This document shows, one piece after another, positions 55,507 to 64,000 of a stretch of DNA of 64,000 bases. Source of the DNA: Puccinia triticina (lineage: Eukaryota; Basidiomycota; Pucciniomycetes; Pucciniales; Pucciniaceae); NCBI RefSeq assembly GCF_026914185.1, contig NC_070575.1, positions 2,873,001-2,937,000 of the forward strand, in the 5' to 3' direction. A program made the position numbers and the translations under genes. A model generated the notes under the pieces. The model saw only the letters and a list, made by a program, of their open reading frames with translations. It searched no databases and had not been told where the DNA came from. Each line of letters opens with the position of its first letter. The stretch's first letter is position 1.

Positions 55507-56757
55507 GCATGCTCTATGTAACTGATTATTGACTTGTTATTGATGAGATATCTAAGTGCTTATGTCACCATTTCACATGTTTTCAAACCTTACATAGCAT
55601 AAATCTTGAGGATGAGGATTGGGTCATAATACGAAGAGAGGAAGCTCAGCGGGGAAACTTTGTTGGAATGCAGTGGTCGGTGCCAATACCTTGATTGTCA
55701 AGAAAAAGTACCAGATCAGACTATCAGTTGTTCCAACACAAAACCCAAGTACAGCGACTCGAGTGACCCTTCATTGGATTCGACGGGCCCGCTTGTAACC
55801 AGCTTTTGACGCGTGATCATGTTTCTGCCGCGTGCTCCCTTATTTTCTTGCTATTTCACTTTGTGATGTCCTGAGGGGTCAGCACATGAAGTTTTTTTAA
55901 GATTCACATTTGTCTTTCCCAAGATTAAGGTTGGAAGAAATTTAGGCTCCGTTTGGCCGGCCCCAAAATTGCAGGAGCGTAATATGTATAACTTGAGCAG
56001 ATATGCAGATTATTTTTGGGGGGACAGGGGAAATGACGATATCCCATGTCCCTGTTTGGCGTCCCACTAAGCGTCATAAACTTGACAACCGGAGTTGACA
56101 CTCCATTATTCCCCCCGCCAAAAGGGATATTTTGGTTCAACCCCAGATTTCCCTGTAATTTCCGCTGCCCACCAGCCTTGAGCCACAGCCTCAGCGCTCA
56201 TGAAGGTGGCCGTCCCAAACGACCATTTGAAGGCTGGTAATAATCCCAATAAGGTTTATAAACCTTGCTTGGGATTATTACGCAGCAGCTTATTCCCACA
56301 TATGACGCTGGGCCCAGCCAAACGGGGCCTTACATATCCGAGTTTTGAAAAATCTATGTATATACTCTCAGTCCTGAGCCCGGAAAATAGTCTTGGATGT
56401 GTTTATGTAATATTTATGTATGTACATCAACTTCGCAATGGCAAGATGCACACCAGCTGCCCTCTTGGCCAGAAGTTAAGAGCTTAATGCAAAAAAAAAA
56501 ACAATATAAATATGTATGTAACCTTATGTAGGAAGCAAAGCCTAGCAAAGCGGCGCAATTACTTATTTATGTATTTATATTTGCGCATCCTCTGTAGTCC
56601 TCTGCATCACATTTCAGATGTTGTGATACATACCAGCTGACTCGGTGACAGCATGTACATAAGGTTGACTTCTGTCAATCCTTTGGGCCTTCACACACTC
56701 CTCAGACTTTGTACATTCCCCTCCCAAGCTTCCGGATTTATAATTTGCTACTTTGCT
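55507..56757. other. no supported gene
   Basis: Contains GGCTCCGTTTGGCCGG at 55946 and its complementary GGCCCAGCCAAACGGGGCCT at 56310, a possible inverted-repeat pair bounding about 380 bp (a small non-autonomous element). TATA/GTA-rich DNA follows up to the gene at 56758. Confidence 0.45.
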
Positions 56758-59726
56758 ATGCCCAAAGCACCTAAGGTTCGTCAAAGCACTCATCACCTCG
56801 GATCCAGCGCCCAGAATGTCACCGACACCACCGCTTTTGTATCCTCCACACAAGATGTCTTGCGCAGAGGCTCGGGTAAAAAGACCAATGACTTGTTGCG
56901 GGTTATAGAGGATTGCAAATCTGGAATTTGGAAATGTAAGTATCTCAAGTCTGATGTGCTGGAAATCCCTGGGCTATTCTGATATTTTCTACCATTCCAT
57001 CATGTTGATATCTGTCAATGATTTGACGGTGGTCGATTTGCGCAAGATCTTGAAAGAGTTTGCAGTTACCAGTATGTCCCGGGCTACTCGTGAGCAAATC
57101 GCACTCCAATATACACAATTGGTTGCTTATCAGAAAGCACCAACTACTGAACAACTCTATTGGGATAATGTCACTATTCCCATCCTCAATGTTATCAAAA
57201 ACGCTCCAACCCCACCATCCAGAGAGCCGGCCAATTGCAATAGTACCCACAATGCCCCAAGCCCACCTTCAAGGCAGCCAGCCAATTGCAACATCACCCA
57301 CAACGTCCCAACCCCACCATCAAGACAGCCTGTCAATTGTGGCCCTCAACCCAAGCGCAAAAGATCAAGCAAGCTAAGTGATGAAAATACCGACCGTCCT
57401 CCACTTTGATTGTCAAAGCGGCTCAAAGTGCTCAAAAATTGGCAACAAGAAAACAACGCTGGTCTCAATCAAAATGATAGCTTGAGCGAGGACATCCCTT
57501 TGGCTAGCCTACCAAAGCAAACACCAACAATCCAAAATGGTCGTGCCAGCAAAGATATCCCGGACACAGCCAATGAGGGCTCCAGCAAAGATATACCCTT
57601 GGCCAACTTACCAAGCCCGGCCCACATTGAACGTACTCCCCCTACCAATTCCCCTGCTTCAAATCCCCTGCCAGTTTCCCAGAAGAATCCACCGCTTGGC
57701 CATCTTCAATCAACCCCAGCCGCCAATGACACGCCTTCAACTCTTGGCACATCCCAATCATCCCCAATCAAAAACAATGTGCCTTCCACGCTTGGCCAGC
57801 CTCAATCAACCCCAGCTGCTGCTGACGTGCCCTTGACGCTTGACCAACCCCAATTAACCCCAGCCGCCAATAATGTGCCCTCAACGCCCGACCAACCCCA
57901 ATTAGCCCCAGCCGCCAATAACTTGCCCTTGACCCTTGGTCAACCCCAATCAACCTCAGTCCACAATGATGTGCCATTCACGCTTGCAAAGCCCCAATCA
58001 ACCTTGGTCAACACTGTGACAGCTGAACCACCTCTAGATCTACCAGCCTCTGGTGTCGCACCCAACACTTCAAAACATGCCAATCTTGACCCTCCTTGTA
58101 GCCAGCACCAACCTAGCAGTTCCGTGCCTAATCACCACATTTCTCCAAAACAGATGCATAGCAGAGCCAATGATTGGTCTCAAGAATGGTTATCCATACC
58201 CTGTAAGCTTAGTCACGACTTCATCAAAACACTCTTCAGCAGCTAATCTGTTTGCAAAAGCTGGAAGTGTACTAGGCAAGCGTAAAAGGTTGATTTCTCG
58301 GTTGAACGTTAAAGGTGCGTTAAATCAATAGTTACTTTCTTTGAGAGCTAAATCTAACAAGTTTGAATTGCAGGCATTAGGTCTGCTCAGAATATAAAAG
58401 CTTTTCTCACGGAACACAGAATTGGGTACAGCTTTTACCATGACAAGAGGGACCTTGTCCAACTGTGCATCAGTTTGTGCGCAAGATATATGGCAAAATT
58501 CCCCACAAGGTTCCCCGAAAGCATGGCCCAGTAAGTAAACCCCATAACACTTGAATTCAGCCGCCTACGCAACAGTATGTTCCAAATGTAAGCTGCTTTG
58601 CAATCATTAAGCTTCATACTCGGAATCTGCAGCTCCACTGATTGCGGATTCAATTGGATCATAACAGTCCTTGCTTCACAGCAGCAAAAAACTCGAGGCC
58701 AGTCCGCATCAAGTACATGCAGTTGCTCAGAAACGTCCACAGTCACCACCAGACACCCTTTTGAATAATCAACTACATCAGAAGCCAAGCCTGTCGGGCT
58801 TACATGGTAAGTCCAAGCAATGTATATATACGGTGAATCCTCATATTTTTTGACATGTGGTTGCAGCTAGTGAACTATCCAGATCACAATTACACCAAGT
58901 TTTGACGGAACACGGGATAACTTGCAATCCTCAAGACGCCCGGAATAGATTGGAAAACAGATACAAAGAACTGTGTGCCTCTCATGAGCTCACAATTGTC
59001 CAAAAAGTACGCCGTAAGCCAGATCATTCAACACCAAAGTCTTGTCAAAACCAAAAATCATGGAACGGCCTGGCGGAGCCCCGTAACTCAAAAATTATGT
59101 CCAATACCCACTCAATATTCAACAACACCGTTGTTGAAAGCAGCTTGCAACCTTGTTTGGGCAACAATCATCAAGCAAGCTCAAGTTATGGCGCTGATTT
59201 CAACATGGATACCATCAATCCCCTGAGTCCCCATATGCCTCGGCAAGTGGAGTGTATGCTTCCCGGTTTCTCAAATACAACACACACTCATCATTTGTCT
59301 TTCCCCCCAGAGCAACTCTCCGATGTGGAAGATACCAGATATCACTTCTCATCACCCATTGAGTCCCAACAATCAACTCCGTCAAAAAGCCTTTGATGTT
59401 GCGGTGACAACCCTTTTATGTGTACTGAGGATATCCAACGCTGTAATAAAGAGTCAGCTTGCCCTGAAGATTTTGCTACTCAACATGAAACTTTTGTCAA
59501 CGTCAACCATAGCAACAACAACAATACATTTGCTTGCAATGAAGATTTGTCCAGTGGCAATCAAGGAGGTCTCGGGAAGGATAGGCGGCATCGCAAGCAT
59601 TCCCCCTTACAATTATCTCGCGATTTGCCTGAATGTCATCGTGTTTCTCCAGCTCGTGGCACAGGACCTCATTTGGAATATCTTCCTCAAGAGGATATGC
59701 TGAATCAAACCAATTTTACGTCTTAG
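56758..59726 (+). pseudogene. protein with three SAP-like motifs, spliced, two premature stops
   Basis: Exons: 56758-56935; about 57020-58202; 58261-58314; 58374-58530; about 58681-58801; about 58867-59726. Three helix-gap-helix segments resemble SAP DNA-binding motifs: LTVVDLRKILKEFAVTSMSR (near 57022), NIKAFLTEHRIGYSFYHDKR (near 58400) and LSRSQLHQVLTEHGITCNPQ (near 58880). Between them is a Pro/Gln/Asn-rich linker with about eight copies of a 15-residue unit (TLGQPQSTPAANDVPS-like, 57690-58010) and NCxxTHNxPxPPSRQPA repeats (57210-57340). Basic patches are KRKRSSKL and GKRKRLISRL. TGA 57407-57409 and TGA 59394-59396 are in frame (CGA would fit). The first intron lacks a clear AG acceptor. 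An extra 3' exon may run 59888-60067. Probably a chromatin- or transposon-associated DNA-binding protein; the partner is unknown. Confidence 0.6.
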
Positions 59727-60067
59727 GCCGTCTTCCCATCATGAAAACCAAGAATTTGCTTATCATTTATGCATTGCTTTGTCTGTCACTAACTCCTTGA
59801 AGATGTTGAGCAATGTGACAAAGACTGTGCGTGATTTTATACTTTCTTGCATTTGACCAATTGCTGACTCTCCTCTCCTCTCTTGAAGCTTCTTCACCAA
59901 GCTTGCATAATAGCTTTAAATCTCATGATACTCAGAGCGAACCAATTAATAAAAGATATTTTGCCAACAACGACCTGACGCCTGTTAACGGCGAATTAAT
60001 CCCCGGTCATGCTTTGCCTGATTGCAATAGTCACTTGCCCGCTGTGGTGCTCTATTCCAAACCATAA

Positions 60068-61198
60068 GTAGTATTTTATTGCTTTCTTTTACATATATTC
60101 ATCATTACATTGAACATTTCCCCATAACCCTTCACAAATACCTCATTATTATTGCATATTCAGATTCTACATCAAATTTCACATATAGTCCCTCATACAT
60201 AGTATACCCTAATCTTCAATGGTTCAATAGTTATAGAGGATATAAGACTTACAGATAATCTACAGTCTTCATTAGTTACAATACTCAATTCATTAGTAAC
60301 TTACTGGAATCATTACAGCACATCCCTTTTACATAATTACTTTCACATACTAAACCCTTTACATACATTCCTCATTATGTACTATGGCTATTGTACACAT
60401 TACATCATTAGATCTGTGCTTACCTCTTTCAGTAGTGCTCATCATTACAAGTAGTTACTATGTTCTCATCACTTTTCCCCATTAGTACATTCTTTTATTC
60501 CCATAACCAGCATTCCCTTTTCAGCATTGCTCATCATTACATACTGTTACTATGTTCACATCACTCTTCCTCATTTGTACAACCTTCATTCTCATAGCCA
60601 GAACTCTTCATTGTCTGTGCTCATCCCTCCTTACTATAAGAATTGTCTTCCCCCCCCTCACTTGTACCTCATGCAGAGAAATATATACAGAATTTATAGA
60701 TAATTTTGGATACAGAAATTATAAGTTCCCCACTCTCATCAATCCTCCATCTCTCTTACCCTCAGTAGTCAGTAGTCAAAGCTCATAGTACTAGCTCCTA
60801 AGATCAAGCAGAAATCAGCCACACCTTTTCTTCTTTTTTCTTAGTGTTACTCTCATCCCCTCAGCATTAGTCAGGAAGGCAGCCTCATCAGCACCCTTGC
60901 ATAGCTTACATTAGTACTAGTGTTGCTATCCATTTACCTTCCAAGCTCTATTCTCCCCTTCGAGTAGTTCCACAAGTGGTGTCCCAACAGTGGCTTTTCT
61001 ATACTTCAGATATCTTCAGCCTTAGTAACACTTTTACCATCAGCTACATACTACTTCACCTACAATCCTCACACTCCTTTCTTTACAAATCAACTCCCTG
61101 CTTTTAGAATCAACTTCAGCCAACAGTAACACTATCAGCATCTCCACTATCAACCTTCAACAACCTTCAGATTCAGATTCAACTTACCTGCTTCAATC
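60068..61198. other. pyrimidine-rich leader or LTR region of the downstream Ty3 element
   Basis: T/C-rich DNA with recurring CATCATTACATACTGTTACT-like phrases (60430-60600) and many ATTACA words. Position just before Gag suggests 5' LTR/untranslated leader, but I could not find LTR borders because the 3' LTR lies outside the window. Confidence 0.45.
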
Positions 61199-63640
61199 AT
61201 GTCTGCCCAAGGATCTCCCAACGCCAATGTTGCCCCCAGTCTTTACCCTCCAGTGGATCCTTCCAGTAATGCTACAGTTCAGGACTCCACCACTTCCAAC
61301 ACTGGTCAGACTCAGGTTCCTCTCAATGGTCCAGGTCACCAATCTTCTTCTACTGGTCCAGGTCCTCAGGCTCCTTCCAATGCTCCAGATCCACAGGGTT
61401 CTTCTATTCCACAGGCCAACTCCAGTTCTTGCAGACCTCCTCCTAGACCTCAGACTTCCAGTGCTCCTAGATTCACAGGATACAGGGATACCAATCAGCC
61501 ATCAGATGATTCAGAGGATTTAAATGTTCCACCACCCCGCTTTTCCAGATTCCAGTGCCAAAGGGATCATTCAACTCACTCTACCAGGTCCAACACCCAC
61601 TTCTTGAACAGAGAACCAGCCATGCCAAGGTACCAGGATCCAGTCAGCAGAGGAGTTAAGATCAAACCCATGGACAAAGAGCTCTTCTTTGATGGAACCA
61701 ACATGCCTGTGGAGAAATTCATTAGAAGGTATGAAAGTGCTGGAAGAGATGATGGTGCTAACTCTAAGGAACTGGCTGGACAAATCATTGCTTTTATCAA
61801 AGGATTGGACCTAAAGGATGAAGTGGAAGACATGTCAGGCCATGAAAACTTGGATTGGGAAACCCTGAAGAAACAGCTACTCACCAGGTTTGGAACTTCT
61901 CAGCCATTGGTCAGATATACCAGGGAGGATCTCAGGAAACTAGTCTACAAATCTGCCCAGGATGGAGGAATCAGCACCTTGGAAACCTTCAACACATTCA
62001 GAAACAAGTTTGAAACCATCACTCACTACTTGGTAAGGATGGGGTACAGTACTAGCCTGGAGGAATTCAGACACCTACTTTTGGAAACTCTTCACAAGGA
62101 CCTGGATCAAAGAGTTACTAGGAGCTTGATGAGGGACAATCAAATGCTAGCCTCAAAGGATGGAGGTGATATCTTGCCAGACACTGAAACTCTTCTTACC
62201 TATATTCACCAGGAAGTTTACTCAAGATCAGTGGTCAACAGAAGGACTGAATGGAGGGCAGAAGAGAAATTCACTTTGGACAACTCACCTAGGATCTCCA
62301 AACCCACACCTGCTACTCAGGGAACTGCTCCTACTGCTTCTACTTCTCTGGACAAACAAGTGGAACTCCTTACCAAACAACTTGCATCTCTCACTGCTGG
62401 CAAAGGACTACCTCCCCACATGGACAAACCTGCTAGGACCTGGCCATTCAAATGCTATTATTGTCATCAGGAAACCCATGGAACCAACAGCTGCTCTCAA
62501 CTTGCCCAGGACATGTCTAGTGGTGCTGTTATCAAGGATGGAAGAGATTACAGACTTCCAGACAAATCAGTTATTCCCTGGATTCCAAGCAGACCAATCA
62601 GAACCCCAGTGGAAGAGTACTCTAAAACTAAGCTCACATCTTCTTTTGGCCAACTAGAGGAGGACTCAGTCTATTATCAAGCCCATAGTTATGAAGCAGA
62701 CCTTGGAAAGAGGACTAGAAACAACTCTAAGGATCAGGATGAAGAGGAATCAGCCAAGGCAGACAAAAGGATCAGGAAGGAGAAACAGGACCTAATGGAC
62801 ATGGATACAGAGGACTTACTTCACATGACACAGCCCCCTACTCCTAGTGCTTCCAAATCCCCTACTTCAAAAGGCTCCCCTCAAGTCAGATTCCAGGATA
62901 AGGACAAGGATTCAACTACTGCACCTAAGGACAAACCAATTAAAACCTATTTGGAGAAGACTTTGGCCAAGGAGTACCCAGGAATTGAAGAGGAAGTGGC
63001 TAGTAGGATGTTGACTGCAGGAAAGATGGAGTTGGCTTTTGGAGAAATCTTTGCTATATCACCAGGAGTTACTGACTGTATTAGGAAGAAGATAACCAAC
63101 AGAAGGGTCCCATTGGATGGTGTCAAATCAGCAAACTTCACAGACATGGAGGATGGAGAAGAACCAGCACAGGAGCAACCCACTACTCACTACTCCTGCC
63201 CCCTTGGATACATCACCATCACTATTGGAGGAGAGAAACATCAAGCACTCTTGGATACTGGCTCTATGGTCAACATTATTCCTGAAACTCTTGCTCATAA
63301 ACTTGGATTAGTACTCACTGCCAAATCTATGAAGCTCAAAGGAATTGGAGGTCACCTTACTGATATACCTGGAATTGCTGAAGATGTGGAGGTAACCATT
63401 GGGAAAGTAGTCAGGACAGTTCATTTCTGGGTAGCCAAAGGACCAGTTCAGATGATTATTGGAAAGCCTTTCTTGATGGATGTCTCAGCTAACATCAACT
63501 ACAATGGAGCCAGAGGAGAAGCACTTTCAATCATGGATTCAGCTGGTCAGACTTTTTTGGTTCCAATCATACTCCCCAGTAATCAGAAGTGGGAAACCAG
63601 CATACCTATCAATTCTGGACTGTTAAATTTTTTAGATTGA
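61199..63640 (+). CDS. Ty3/Gypsy Gag-protease, intact 813 aa
   Basis: ATG 61199 to TGA 63638-63640. Residues 1-150 are Pro/Ser/Thr/Gln-rich. The capsid-like region begins about 160 (LFFDGTNMPVEKFIRRYESA) and includes WETLKKQLLTRFGTSQPLVR and LETFNTFRNKFETITHYLVR, retrotransposon Gag-type. A CCHC zinc knuckle is near 418-431 (CYYCHQETHGTNSC). A charged linker follows, then a retropepsin-like domain with LLDTGSMVNIIPETLAHKLG (Asp near 684), KGIGGHLTDIPG and MIIGKPFLMDVSANINYNG. Gag packages RNA and the protease matures it. Unlike most ORFs in the window it has no internal stop, so the element may be young. The Pol frame begins about 130 bp downstream. Confidence 0.92.
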   Translation: MSAQGSPNANVAPSLYPPVDPSSNATVQDSTTSNTGQTQVPLNGPGHQSSSTGPGPQAPSNAPDPQGSSIPQANSSSCRPPPRPQTSSAPRFTGYRDTNQPSDDSEDLNVPPPRFSRFQCQRDHSTHSTRSNTHFLNREPAMPRYQDPVSRGVKIKPMDKELFFDGTNMPVEKFIRRYESAGRDDGANSKELAGQIIAFIKGLDLKDEVEDMSGHENLDWETLKKQLLTRFGTSQPLVRYTREDLRKLVYKSAQDGGISTLETFNTFRNKFETITHYLVRMGYSTSLEEFRHLLLETLHKDLDQRVTRSLMRDNQMLASKDGGDILPDTETLLTYIHQEVYSRSVVNRRTEWRAEEKFTLDNSPRISKPTPATQGTAPTASTSLDKQVELLTKQLASLTAGKGLPPHMDKPARTWPFKCYYCHQETHGTNSCSQLAQDMSSGAVIKDGRDYRLPDKSVIPWIPSRPIRTPVEEYSKTKLTSSFGQLEEDSVYYQAHSYEADLGKRTRNNSKDQDEEESAKADKRIRKEKQDLMDMDTEDLLHMTQPPTPSASKSPTSKGSPQVRFQDKDKDSTTAPKDKPIKTYLEKTLAKEYPGIEEEVASRMLTAGKMELAFGEIFAISPGVTDCIRKKITNRRVPLDGVKSANFTDMEDGEEPAQEQPTTHYSCPLGYITITIGGEKHQALLDTGSMVNIIPETLAHKLGLVLTAKSMKLKGIGGHLTDIPGIAEDVEVTIGKVVRTVHFWVAKGPVQMIIGKPFLMDVSANINYNGARGEALSIMDSAGQTFLVPIILPSNQKWETSIPINSGLLNFLD

Positions 63641-63768
63641 GACCAGGTTTTCAGTTCCCCTCTCTTACAACTGCAACCCTGGAAAACAACCAAAAGCAAC
63701 AAACTGTAGTCACTCATTCAGCAAAATATAAATCAACTCTAAAAAAAATAAAACCAGTAAACCAACCA

Positions 63769-64000
63769 ATGCCATTATCTCTCAATCCCCCATTGTCAAG
63801 GCCACCACTCTCAAGAGATCCTTACCTCACTCCTTTAAGCCCTTTTCCTCCACCATTCACTCCTACCTCCAAGATTACTCAAGAAAGGCTGGACCTCATC
63901 AATTTTGGACCTCCTGGATGGCTTTCTCCTCAAGAATATCTCCTGCTGGTATGGGTAATTGTGATTAGACAAGGTGCTTTGGCTTTTGTAGAAACAGAAA
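63769..64000 (+). CDS. start of the Ty3/Gypsy Pol ORF, cut by the window end
   Basis: An open frame from ATG 63769 to the end encodes PLSPFPPPFTPTSKITQERL, then DLINFGPPGWLSPQEYLLL and RQGALAFVETE. This is the leader that precedes the reverse transcriptase in rust Ty3 Pol proteins (LTQERLDxLxIGPxGFLSxxE). No catalytic motif is reached before base 64000. The separate frame and 128-bp gap after the Gag-protease stop mean Pol is either a second ORF or reached by a bypass. Confidence 0.7.
   Translation, partial: MPLSLNPPLSRPPLSRDPYLTPLSPFPPPFTPTSKITQERLDLINFGPPGWLSPQEYLLLVWVIVIRQGALAFVETE

Overview
The window looks like a transposon-dense, gene-poor stretch of a basidiomycete genome, most likely a rust fungus (Pucciniales). 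This is inferred from short GT-AG introns (about 50-110 bp), large Ty3 chromoviruses with rust-style Gag (a tryptophan-proline start followed by FSGEGKYDH), rust-type hAT, Helitron, FAR1-like MULE and Tnp2/CACTA-type elements, a Tet-like 2OG-Fe(II) oxygenase and an alpha-kinase. The species cannot be named from the sequence alone. I saw no rRNA, tRNA, CRISPR array or prokaryotic signal.

Layout. 1-2032: a Copia fragment fused to the 3' end of a Ty3 chromovirus with its LTR. 2033-8550: a Helitron helicase remnant split by an hAT element (8-bp target duplication), itself split by a 995-bp LTR-like insertion (5-bp duplication). 8591-9701: a non-autonomous element with CACCAGG ends. 9921-13440: a MULE transposase pseudogene broken by two non-autonomous elements. 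14116-16061: a repeat ORF and a Tet-like oxygenase pseudogene. 16691-18313: an alpha-kinase pseudogene. 18830-20110: a satellite of about 175 bp. 20303-21133: a second CACCAGG element carrying a palindromic minisatellite. 21305-23230: a decayed gene of unknown function.

23648-39294 differs, because most genes there are intact or nearly so. They are a spliced 842-aa protein with a SAP-like motif, a long perfect-style palindrome centred on CACTACAAA ends, a Tnp2 transposase with one premature stop, an unknown gene with one stop, a 489-aa gene built by tandem exon duplication, and a small family of coiled-coil genes, two of which lie only 16 bp apart. 40224-41813 is a proline-rich repeat gene.

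41978-54019 is a complete Ty3 chromovirus on the minus strand: two 690-bp LTRs and the target duplication CTGAG. Its gag is interrupted by a 4.06-kb insertion (46987-51050) that carries a five-exon gene and an LTR. Beyond it lie an intact 160-aa ORF (55024-55506), a spliced gene with three SAP-like motifs (56758-59726), and the Gag-protease plus the start of Pol of another Ty3 element that runs off the right end (61199-64000).

A common thread is decay by substitution. Most broken genes keep their frame but carry TGA, TAG or TAA where an arginine or glutamine codon would fit. The two chromovirus LTRs differ at 10 positions, nine of them CG versus TG/CA. This points to CpG deamination, probably of methylated DNA, as the main mutational force.
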